Below, piece after piece: positions 24,471 through 32,064 of a DNA stretch of 64,000 bases (position 1 is its first letter; each line of letters begins with the position of its first letter). Both the position numbers and the translations under genes were made by a program. Source of the DNA: Tidjanibacter sp. (GTDB taxonomy: Bacteria > Bacteroidota > Bacteroidia > Bacteroidales > Rikenellaceae); the NCBI GenBank assembly GCA_017466345.1, contig JAFTUI010000023.1, positions 94,990 to 158,989 of the forward strand, written 5' to 3'. The notes beneath the pieces are model-generated. The model saw nothing but the letters and a program-made list of their open reading frames with translations, did not search any database and had not been told where the DNA came from.

Positions 24471-25526
24471 CTATTCGCGATTTCTTACGATTAGGCGGTT
24501 TGAGCAAGGCTCGTTGCCTGGGAGGTGTTTCCATTGCCCTTCGTTGGTGCAATTTACAACTTTAGATGTGACTCGATTAATAACTCCCATATATTCATCA
24601 TCGCACGCATCGTTAATACTTTGAATGCCTGGGTGTAGTATGCTAACATCTGTTTGCTTAGTCGCTTTGCCGTATTTGTTGATTGAGTCGAAGCCGCCAC
24701 CAACTTTGATTCTTACATTGTTTGTGAGGATATATCTGTCGTGGAAGGTATTGGAACTTGTGTTTTGCTCTACGAACATATCAAACTCAAAATCCAGATT
24801 AGGGCGAATCTGTTTTATCTTTTCGACTAACTGGCGGTATATGTTCTCATCATTTCTAGTGTTGCTTTTATCTTTTGCTGTAATGATTGTCAGGTAAAAC
24901 TTATCTTCTCGTGTTACTCCTGGTATCTGCCTGGGTAGTAGTGCATTCAATATCTCTTCTAGGTTGTTGAGGCTTTTAAGGATGTAATTATCAATAATGA
25001 CTATCGAATTGCAGTTCGACAGATTGTGTTGACTTTGCAGTATATCTGCCCACTTGAGATACTTACCCTCCTCAACAGATTTGCCACAATCTCTAAAGAG
25101 GTAAGAGTTGGCATCCGCATCTTCTTCGCTGCTCCAGCAAGTTGGAGATAGCGTCACTATACCAAACTTCGAAGCGTAATTTCTGCAAATACCAGCCGAT
25201 TTGTCAATTAAGTATGTGGTTCGTGTGCGTTTGGTTGATTTGTTGACATTCTCCACATACTCAAATCCGTGAGTGTCGGAACATACGCATTCGCCCTGCA
25301 CATACTTCTTGGCGATATTTAGTTTTTCGGGTAGAGTCTGAAGTTGTTGTGCAAATTGTTCATCCTTAATATCTATCATAATTTGAGATTTGCGGATAAA
25401 CTTTCCAACATTCAGCCACATTTGCACCGCATTCTCATCGGTGAGTATATTAAACGCAGAGCTTGAGTCCCTATACTTTTTTAGGAACTCAAACTCGCAA
25501 TAGACTTGCTTTCTGTAGGTAGCCAT
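24471..25526 (-). CDS. Phospholipase D-like (MIT_C-like) putative nuclease
   Basis: 351 aa. The C-terminal segment TFHDRYILTNNVRIKVGGGFD resembles the HDR...G..D pattern of PLD-like domains of the MIT_C type, in which the usual HxK motif is modified. Only one such motif is seen, so the protein would act as a dimer if it is a nuclease. The N-terminal 200 residues are unfamiliar. It starts 1 nt after the stop of the AAA ATPase gene, so the pair is one unit, like other ATPase-nuclease defence pairs. The nuclease assignment is tentative. Confidence 0.5.
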   Translation of the reverse strand: MATYRKQVYCEFEFLKKYRDSSSAFNILTDENAVQMWLNVGKFIRKSQIMIDIKDEQFAQQLQTLPEKLNIAKKYVQGECVCSDTHGFEYVENVNKSTKRTRTTYLIDKSAGICRNYASKFGIVTLSPTCWSSEEDADANSYLFRDCGKSVEEGKYLKWADILQSQHNLSNCNSIVIIDNYILKSLNNLEEILNALLPRQIPGVTREDKFYLTIITAKDKSNTRNDENIYRQLVEKIKQIRPNLDFEFDMFVEQNTSSNTFHDRYILTNNVRIKVGGGFDSINKYGKATKQTDVSILHPGIQSINDACDDEYMGVINRVTSKVVNCTNEGQWKHLPGNEPCSNRLIVRNRE

Positions 25527-25527
25527 A

Positions 25528-27606
25528 CTAACTCATTGCTTTGAGGGTTAATATGTCGGTTACCAGATTGTCGGCCTCGTCGAGGAAGCCAGGCCCGAAC
25601 GGGGCGAGCAAAATGCCATCCTCCCTGATTGGGATGTCCTTGACTTGTGGCTCTCCCTGTGGGCGCTGCTCGATGTTGGGGTTGTAGAAGTATTGCAACG
25701 ACACCTCCTTGGGAGTGAGTTCCTTGCGAGCAACTAGCACTTGGAGTTTACGCACCATATACTCACTGTGGGTCTCCACAATGAAATGAATGCCATAGTT
25801 CTTGTAGGCATCTGTAAACATCTCCGCCAACAGCGACTGGAACTTCGGATGGAGGTGATTCTCTGGCTCCTCAACGGCAATGGTTATCCCTTTGGTTGTC
25901 CTTTCGTTATTTTTAAGAATTTCGAGTTCCACATTAATAAGGGTACCTAACAACTTCGTTATTCCCAAACCCTCGTCGGCTAAGAAAACTCCTATATCTT
26001 CTGGTGTTTTGTGGAGTTTGACAATCAAACCCAAACCCTCCGCCGTGCTTGTAATGGAAATGCGATCTCCCAACTCAAACTTCTTTACCCATTTGTTTAT
26101 GTACTCACCTGCAACGGGGGTGTGATACATTGTTTCACCTTTAAGTTCGTCGGGCAAATCAACTTTCGCTTCTTCTTTGGGAGCGTATTTTCTCGCAACA
26201 TCGGCATATTCAAACAATGTTTGGGTGAAAGCATCTTGTTTATCATCAGCAGTATAAACCCTTTTGGACAGAATAGCAGAGTCTGGCACATATTCTACAC
26301 CTTTGAACATAGCTGGTGACAATACCTCAGCCAACATTTCTGAATAAAAATCTCTCAGATATGCAAAAACCCAATGTCCACCATTGGAATCATCATGCCA
26401 GGAACCTTCGATCCAGGAACCTTTGTAGCTTTTCATATACTCTTGACGCTCTACTCCCATTTCATTGCCAATGAATTTATCAGCAAGATGTAGGGTAAAG
26501 AATATACCTCCAAAACCATCTCCATTGAATATTGGGAACTTTTTAAAATCATCTAATTCGTAGATGCCTATATCATCAAATATGTACTCCGAAGTAACTT
26601 CTTGAAGAGTAATGTCTTGTAGCCACTTCTTCTCCTCTGCAACAAAATACGAAAGTAGAGAGCAGTGTTCGGATTCCTCGAACCAAGTCAAGATTTGATC
26701 GAGAAACTCTATATACTCAAAAGCGCATCGGTTTTCTTCGACACCATTTCTTCTGTTTCTAGACTCCGCCTCGGCAATCCAATTATGGAAGGTCTTTCTA
26801 ACATCACATTTTGCAATACCATCAAGAGCTTTCCAGATCGGCATAGGAAATAGGGTATCTTGTTGTACTGCGCTATCAAACAAAGGGGCGATGGCCCAAA
26901 ATGGACTATCCTTGTGATTTTTCGCAGAGTAGTCAAAATAAGGATCTATTCTCGCTTCATTTAATCTATTAACAAAGCGATCAAATTGCTCGGGAGTAAC
27001 AATGCTTTTTAAGAGATCTATCTTGTCAGGCAACTCGTTTTCGTGGCTATACAAAGCATCAAAGGCAATATACTTTATTGTGGCTGCCAGATAGTTGTTC
27101 TTAATCGAAAGTAGGTTATTTACTTTTAATACCAACTTTCCATATTTGTGATTGGCAAAGAGATTCTCTTTCTTATCCCTATTTACCATAGCATCAAGGA
27201 TAATGGTTCCATCAAGTTTCTTAATTAGAATATCGCAAAGCCATCCATTATTTAACACATCATTGGTATCCGCTATAAATGTCAACTCAATATCAACATC
27301 CTCGTCGAGAAGTCCGGAATGTATGGTGTAGGAAAAAGTCATCTTGCTACCCTCTCGAGACTTATTATTACGAGCAAGGTCGAACATACCCAATTTGGCA
27401 GTTCCCAAAAAGTCAAGTTTGCAATCTGCAAACTTCTCATATTCCATCTGACAGAAGAAACTTTTAAGCAACAGCAACGCTTTGGCAAACGAACTCTTAC
27501 CAGAGCTATTACAGCCTGTGAGCAAGGTAATGGGAGCGAGATTAATAGTTCCGCCATTTTCACTATCAAATACTCGGAAATTCTTTATTTTCAGACTTGT
27601 TTTCAT
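25528..27606 (-). CDS. AAA family ATPase, DUF3696/OLD-like
   Basis: About 692 aa. An ABC-type ATPase head is split across the chain: Walker A LLTGCNSSGKSSFAKAL (near residues 28-44), a long coiled-coil and insert region, then Walker B IAVEEPENHLHPKFQSLLAE and H-loop FIVETHSEYMVRKLQ near the C-terminus. This is the SMC/OLD-like layout of the DUF3696 family. It has no TOPRIM domain, so the nuclease activity would come from the PLD-like partner just downstream. Start set at 27606 (MKTSLKIKNF), which directly opens the first strand of the ATPase fold; a longer frame from 27678 would begin before the inferred transcription start. Confidence 0.85.
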   Translation of the reverse strand: MKTSLKIKNFRVFDSENGGTINLAPITLLTGCNSSGKSSFAKALLLLKSFFCQMEYEKFADCKLDFLGTAKLGMFDLARNNKSREGSKMTFSYTIHSGLLDEDVDIELTFIADTNDVLNNGWLCDILIKKLDGTIILDAMVNRDKKENLFANHKYGKLVLKVNNLLSIKNNYLAATIKYIAFDALYSHENELPDKIDLLKSIVTPEQFDRFVNRLNEARIDPYFDYSAKNHKDSPFWAIAPLFDSAVQQDTLFPMPIWKALDGIAKCDVRKTFHNWIAEAESRNRRNGVEENRCAFEYIEFLDQILTWFEESEHCSLLSYFVAEEKKWLQDITLQEVTSEYIFDDIGIYELDDFKKFPIFNGDGFGGIFFTLHLADKFIGNEMGVERQEYMKSYKGSWIEGSWHDDSNGGHWVFAYLRDFYSEMLAEVLSPAMFKGVEYVPDSAILSKRVYTADDKQDAFTQTLFEYADVARKYAPKEEAKVDLPDELKGETMYHTPVAGEYINKWVKKFELGDRISITSTAEGLGLIVKLHKTPEDIGVFLADEGLGITKLLGTLINVELEILKNNERTTKGITIAVEEPENHLHPKFQSLLAEMFTDAYKNYGIHFIVETHSEYMVRKLQVLVARKELTPKEVSLQYFYNPNIEQRPQGEPQVKDIPIREDGILLAPFGPGFLDEADNLVTDILTLKAMS

Positions 27607-27675
27607 TCGCTTATAATTGGAGGTTAGTTCTGCAAATATAGTAAATTGAGTTGGGTTTTGCCAGTTTCGATGATG

Positions 27676-27710
27676 CAAAAGTAATGAAGTGGAGCGAACG
27701 CTATGTTCGC
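27676..27710 (-). promoter_or_regulatory. Class A operator/promoter of the ATPase-PLD pair
   Basis: In transcription direction: GCGAACATAGCGTTCGC (27710-27694, perfect 6+5+6 palindrome), 10 nt, then TACTTTTG (27683-27676). It overlaps the last base of the WYL gene stop codon. Confidence 0.85.
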
Positions 27711-28738
27711 TATTGTTTATATCCTCTCGCCAATTTCTCGAATCGCTCTCTCATCTCGTTGTGGAGTGTGGCGGGAGTAAGGACTACAACACCATCCATA
27801 AACGAGGCGAGGAGTTGTTTGAGCTCGGTGTTGATTAGGCAGCGGAGCTCCACGAACTGTCCGTTTTCGAAGCCGTATTGTGCTCGCAGTTGATCTGCTC
27901 GACCACCCTTAACAATCTTCTGGGATCCGTGGATGGGCTTTGTTTCGATATAGGGCAGCTGACTATCCGACACCCACAAGAGAATCTTCTCCACCTCGGC
28001 ATCCTTGAAAATAGTAACACCTACGATGTCGTCGAATCGCTCCTCTAACTCCTCCGAGGGCTCGATGTACTTCTTGCCAAACAGAAGCTCAAAGCCATCG
28101 ATGCGGTCGAGGGCAAAGTTGAGAATATATCCATCCTCGGCCGCCGCAATCAAAAACCAGCGATTGTTATACTGTTTGAGCAGATATGGGTGCACTGTGA
28201 TTGTTTTGGACTTGTCGGGCTCAGCAAAAGTGTGATATGTAAGGGCGATAACCTGCTTATTGGCAATGGCTGTAAAGAGCGAGCCAAGCAGATTGGACCC
28301 TGCGAGATAGTCGGGGTTGGTGCTGAACTGAATAATGCGCCTACCTTCCTGCACACTGAGTCGTTGTTTGAGACCATCGAGCCACTCAAAATTGTCGAGC
28401 CCATCGAACTGACCGAGCGTATTGAGCACCTCGCCCAGCAGATGTTCCTCGTCCTCGGAGAGTTTCTTGGTGAAGATGGAGAATGCAGGGTCGGCATAGT
28501 GGACATACTCCTTGCCATCGCGTCTCTCTTTGCGCTCCAACTCGACCATAAAGACCTCCTCTTCGAGGGCCTTGATGTCCTTCTGAATACAACGCAGCGA
28601 TACGGGGTCAAAGCAATCCATTTGCAACTGCTCGTTCACATAGTCGCAGATCTCACGCGTGGTAAAAAACTTGTGCTTGTGCGATAGGCACTCATCTATG
28701 TAGCGATAACGAATTACCGCATTCTTGTTCATCGGCAT
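27710..28738 (-). CDS. WYL-domain transcriptional regulator 1
   Basis: 342 aa. An N-terminal winged helix (YIDECLSHKHKFFTTREICDYVNEQL), a WYL domain with VIALTYHTFAEPDKSKTITVHPYLLKQYNNRWFLIA around residues 155-195, and a WCX-type C-terminus (VEKILLWVSDSQLPYIETKPIHGSQ). WYL regulators of phage-defence islands, such as BrxR and CapW, are DNA-binding homodimers that respond to a nucleic-acid or nucleotide ligand. Its own promoter and five others in the window carry the same 17-bp palindrome, which makes it the obvious candidate to bind that site. Confidence 0.9.
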   Translation of the reverse strand: MPMNKNAVIRYRYIDECLSHKHKFFTTREICDYVNEQLQMDCFDPVSLRCIQKDIKALEEEVFMVELERKERRDGKEYVHYADPAFSIFTKKLSEDEEHLLGEVLNTLGQFDGLDNFEWLDGLKQRLSVQEGRRIIQFSTNPDYLAGSNLLGSLFTAIANKQVIALTYHTFAEPDKSKTITVHPYLLKQYNNRWFLIAAAEDGYILNFALDRIDGFELLFGKKYIEPSEELEERFDDIVGVTIFKDAEVEKILLWVSDSQLPYIETKPIHGSQKIVKGGRADQLRAQYGFENGQFVELRCLINTELKQLLASFMDGVVVLTPATLHNEMRERFEKLARGYKQ

Positions 28739-28761
28739 AGGCTCATCTATTTAATTTTCGG

Positions 28762-28796
28762 CAAAGGTAGGACACTTATGCGAACCCTTTGTTCGC
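28762..28796 (-). promoter_or_regulatory. Class A operator/promoter of WYL regulator 1
   Basis: In transcription direction: GCGAACAAAGGGTTCGC (28796-28780, perfect palindrome), 10 nt, TACCTTTG (28769-28762), with the WYL ATG 24 nt further on. The site covers the -33 position, which suggests autoregulation. Confidence 0.87.
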
Positions 28797-28852
28797 GAAA
28801 GGCGTTTACAAATTTATGGATTTATCTTTTGAAACGCAAATAACCCAAATTA

Positions 28853-29242
28853 TTATGCGATGTGTAGCTCTGGATCTTCTGCAAGTTCTATTCGTACACG
28901 CATATTAAGGTTGTCTCGAATCATCATTGCGACAAATTTTGAGTGGGCGATCGGAGTCTCTAACTTCCCATCGTAACAAAGAACTCCCCAGAGCCCATCC
29001 TTCTCTACACAGTTGTATGGCGTGCGACAACTGAGCGGACCTGCATATTTGTCATATTCGGGTTTTACAATCACCTCGCCGAGTTCCCAATTTACAAATC
29101 CCACTTTACCACCTACTTGAATGGGAGAAATCTCCCACATGGTATCAAACTGACAACCATACTGCATTAGTAGGTTGATTACACTCTGCAAATCATCCTC
29201 ACTCTCAAACATCAATGGCACCTTAACACACTCTTTCGTCAT
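28853..29242 (-). CDS. WG-repeat-like small protein
   Basis: About 129 aa. The central segment GKVGFVNWELGEVIVKPEYDKY, followed by EKDGLWGVLCYDG, resembles WG (beta-propeller-type) repeats; no enzyme motif. A longer frame from 29278 would start before the inferred transcription start, so I take MTKECVKV at 29242. It sits upstream of the WYL gene under its own class A promoter, so it is a separate member of the same regulon. Role unknown. Confidence 0.6.
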   Translation of the reverse strand: MTKECVKVPLMFESEDDLQSVINLLMQYGCQFDTMWEISPIQVGGKVGFVNWELGEVIVKPEYDKYAGPLSCRTPYNCVEKDGLWGVLCYDGKLETPIAHSKFVAMMIRDNLNMRVRIELAEDPELHIA

Positions 29243-29266
29243 ACCCCTAAACTTTGTTTCACGGCA

Positions 29267-29300
29267 CAAAAATACCACCTCTTGCGTACGCTATGTTCGC
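29267..29300 (-). promoter_or_regulatory. Class A operator/promoter of the WG-repeat-like gene
   Basis: In transcription direction: GCGAACATAGCGTACGC (29300-29284), a 9-nt gap, TATTTTTG (29274-29267). It is the right-most copy of the site. Confidence 0.78.
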
Positions 29301-29356
29301 GAGGTGGTTGGATTTGTGAAAAGTTCTTGAGAAATATTAAAGCAATATTCGCGCGG

Positions 29357-30130
29357 TTATGGCTCAAGCGTAAGGGTGATTACTCCATCTACGGCCTCTT
29401 TTTGAAAGTCTTGTACGCATCTTAACCACGAAATATAGTGCTCTTTATTGATGGCTGCAAGTTGTGTGTCGGACATGTCGGTTTCGTTCATAAAGGTTGC
29501 GTATTGTACAAGCATAGATTCTACTTTATCTTTACTTCTGTCTCCATCCTCACTCATCACTCCATCAACACCAGACCTGGCAAAACAAAAGCCATCCCTA
29601 ACACGATATCCATATTTTGCACTATCCCCATAGGCTTCTAGGCGTCTATTTATCTGCTCGTTCATCTCGATTGGCATACCTATTTTATTTCGAGTTAGAT
29701 ACCTGCAAACAATCTCGTTTGAGCCTATGGATTTGTCCTTCCAGATCCTCTCATTATAGCGTTCGAAAAAGTGTCGAGAATAGATACTCACTTGTCGAAT
29801 GAGTTGGAATGGGCTTTCTTCGGTATGCCTATACCCAGTAGGGTATGCTTGTATTATGTATCGACCTTTAGAATCATACACAACGGCATAGAAGTCCACA
29901 TATGGCCTTTCTATCCTGGATCGACTTTCGGCATAAAAGAAGATGATATATTTATTGTTAGACTCTGGAATTGTATATTCGTACCATCTCCACGCAGGGA
30001 ACTTCCGCTCTTTCTTAAACTCTCTGATAGCCTTTGAGCGTAAGAAGTCTTGTTTGATCTTTATCTTATTATGATAGTCCTTGGTGATATCGTCGTATAT
30101 CTCCTTGTTTGTCATTGTTGGGATTAGCAT
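29357..30130 (-). CDS. Hypothetical protein under promoter module B copy 2
   Basis: 257 aa, soluble, basic N-terminus, Tyr/Arg-rich middle (YIIQAYPTGYRHTEESPFQL, HFFERYNERIW). No recognised domain and no signal. The start at 30130 gives a leader of about 120 nt after the promoter box at 30262-30269; ATG at 30115 is also possible. It shares its promoter module with the unrelated gene at 12067-12477. Confidence 0.6.
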   Translation of the reverse strand: MLIPTMTNKEIYDDITKDYHNKIKIKQDFLRSKAIREFKKERKFPAWRWYEYTIPESNNKYIIFFYAESRSRIERPYVDFYAVVYDSKGRYIIQAYPTGYRHTEESPFQLIRQVSIYSRHFFERYNERIWKDKSIGSNEIVCRYLTRNKIGMPIEMNEQINRRLEAYGDSAKYGYRVRDGFCFARSGVDGVMSEDGDRSKDKVESMLVQYATFMNETDMSDTQLAAINKEHYISWLRCVQDFQKEAVDGVITLTLEP

Positions 30131-30230
30131 ATCCTTTCTTTCTATTTAGTTGTTTTAAGTTGTTATTAGTAAATTCATTAAGGCGCCATTTTCAAACTAT
30201 ATCACGCTAATAATTCCCACATTGGAGAAA

Positions 30231-30296
30231 GTCCCGACAACACTTTCATATGCTGTCGGGACAAAGTTACGGGGCTGTTTTGACAATTACTGTCAA
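30231..30296 (-). promoter_or_regulatory. Promoter module B, copy 2
   Basis: TTGACA-N5-TGTCAA palindrome at 30280-30296, a 10-nt spacer, TAACTTTG (30262-30269), then hairpin GTCCCGACA/TGTCGGGAC (30231-30261). The palindrome overlaps the stop codon of the nuclease gene upstream. 62/66 identical to 12511-12576. Confidence 0.75.
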
Positions 30297-31147
30297 TCTG
30301 AAAAATTCCTTATATTTGTTTGGTTTGCGAGTACAAATTCGAAGTCGGGCATATCTTTCGTTGCATTTAACTTCTTCTTCTGAAATTCAAATACAGCATT
30401 GAATAGTTCTTGCATATCAACTTTGACAATCTCTTCTATGGTTTGGTCATAGACCACAGTCAAGGCATCTATCCCTAATTCACTGGGATTATAAATTAGG
30501 TAAATGAAGCGTATTTTGTTTTTGGCATCATCATTTGTTAAATAGTTGGCAGAGATTGCCAAGAAGTGACATATCAACTGTTTGAAATCCAAATGCTCAA
30601 TTGGGCTGCATTTATACTTAAATTCGCACTTAAATCGGTTTTTATCTCCCTTGATGTCGCCTTCGTTGGTGTAAATATCGCCAACTGATTTGGCAATGGC
30701 ATCATAAACTGGCATATATGCTCTTTTTACCGATTTGTTTTTGCTACCATAGATTTCTCGACATTTTGCCTCAATAAAAATCTCGCAATTCTCTCTGGCT
30801 ATATAGGCGTCAAGATAGGCTGTACCACCCACTTTAGTCTCCAAAGGGCATTCAAATTTAACATCGGCGACATCTCGTAAAAGCAAATAGATAAAACGAC
30901 TTGAAGATCCATAGCAAGCCATTTTTGGAGGATACCTACCCTCTTTAATCTCTCCGCCACCACCATTATGATAGTTGTCGTGATGTCTTTTATATTGCTT
31001 AGCCATATTTCTCAAGAAAGCACGCCAACTATCATTGTTCATATAGCGATCATAGCATTTTCCATTTTTAACCTCATAGCCATATTTATGACCATCCTTA
31101 TCTATGTTGCGAAGAGCATAGTCTAAATCATATTGAAGGTTTCCCAT
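30293..31147 (-). CDS. PD-(D/E)XK-type nuclease, putative
   Basis: 284 aa. The core motif reads YLDAYIARENCEIFIEAKCRE: Asp113, then Glu126-x-Lys128, preceded by Glu103 in CPLETKV, as in PD-(D/E)XK nucleases. It resembles the PGN_0703-type putative restriction endonucleases of Bacteroidales. It starts 4 nt after the WYL regulator 2 stop and is the last gene of the nine-gene operon starting at hsdM. It may supply DNA cleavage to the Zorya-like module or be an added effector. Confidence 0.68.
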   Translation of the reverse strand: MGNLQYDLDYALRNIDKDGHKYGYEVKNGKCYDRYMNNDSWRAFLRNMAKQYKRHHDNYHNGGGGEIKEGRYPPKMACYGSSSRFIYLLLRDVADVKFECPLETKVGGTAYLDAYIARENCEIFIEAKCREIYGSKNKSVKRAYMPVYDAIAKSVGDIYTNEGDIKGDKNRFKCEFKYKCSPIEHLDFKQLICHFLAISANYLTNDDAKNKIRFIYLIYNPSELGIDALTVVYDQTIEEIVKVDMQELFNAVFEFQKKKLNATKDMPDFEFVLANQTNIRNFSD

Positions 31148-31151
31148 ATAA

Positions 31152-32054
31152 CTACTTTTGATGAAACATATTAGTTACTTTCTGCCATATATACTCCTCA
31201 AATTCGGGGGTTAGAATTCGGATGTCCTCTGCCAAGCCCATAACGAAACGACCGATGCCCGCATAGTCGCAAACCATCGTGTCCAAGAGCCAATGGCTCT
31301 CGTCAATCTGCGTCAAATCTCGGCTGGCAAGGGGGTATTCCTCCACCAAGAGGTTGTGGGCCATAACGCCCAATTCGAGTTGCACACGCTTCTGCTCAAA
31401 GCCCGTAATGCGGAAGATGTCAATGTAGCCCTCGTGGTGCAATTCGCCAAACTGCCACCCCTCCGACAGCACGACCACCGAGCCGATGCGGGCGGTATTG
31501 AAGAGCTTATTCTTGCCCGACTCAGGCTCGTAGCACCACACCTGAACATAGTTCGTAGTAAAGCCAAAAGGCTCCACCAAGCGGTCGCGTACAATGCCCG
31601 TATGCGAGGATGCGTAACGCTTCAAAACGACCTGCTTGCGCTCGCCAATAGCCTCCACCAAGTGATTGACATTGACAGCATTCTTGCCCTCCACAACGCA
31701 GTCGGCCAGCGAGGTGCAGTTGTAGACAGCGGTGAGCTTCTTGCGCAGGTTTTGCTTGATGATGTTGGTGTTGTCGAGTGCCTCGATGAGTTGATTGACG
31801 ATGTGTGCCTCCTCATCCGTAAAGTGGATGAGCTGCGAAATCTCCTTGAAGTAGCGACTCTCCTTGCCAAGGCGGTAGATGCCGCCCTCCTTGCGCTGCA
31901 CCACAAAGCCCGACTCCTTGAAGGTATAGATGTAACGATACACCGAACGATAGGAGATGCCCAATCGCTCTGCCATATCCTCGACGGTGTAGTTGTTGTT
32001 GCCCGTCATCATCTTCATCAGACGCAGCACGCGCTCAATTTTCGGCTGTTCCAT
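31152..32054 (-). CDS. WYL-domain transcriptional regulator 2
   Basis: 300 aa. An N-terminal HTH (YTVEDMAERLGISYRSVYRYIYTFKESG) and a WYL domain (RKQVVLKRYASSHTGIVRDRLVEPFGF, VQVWCYEPESGKNKLFNTARI). It is embedded between the SNF2 gene (10 nt upstream) and the nuclease gene (4 nt downstream), so it is expressed as part of the operon it probably controls. It is visibly more GC-rich than the SNF2 and GHKL genes, suggesting a separate origin. Candidate binding sites are the palindromes near the hsdM promoter or module B. Confidence 0.87.
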   Translation of the reverse strand: MEQPKIERVLRLMKMMTGNNNYTVEDMAERLGISYRSVYRYIYTFKESGFVVQRKEGGIYRLGKESRYFKEISQLIHFTDEEAHIVNQLIEALDNTNIIKQNLRKKLTAVYNCTSLADCVVEGKNAVNVNHLVEAIGERKQVVLKRYASSHTGIVRDRLVEPFGFTTNYVQVWCYEPESGKNKLFNTARIGSVVVLSEGWQFGELHHEGYIDIFRITGFEQKRVQLELGVMAHNLLVEEYPLASRDLTQIDESHWLLDTMVCDYAGIGRFVMGLAEDIRILTPEFEEYIWQKVTNMFHQK

Positions 32055-32064
32055 ATCATCTGGT

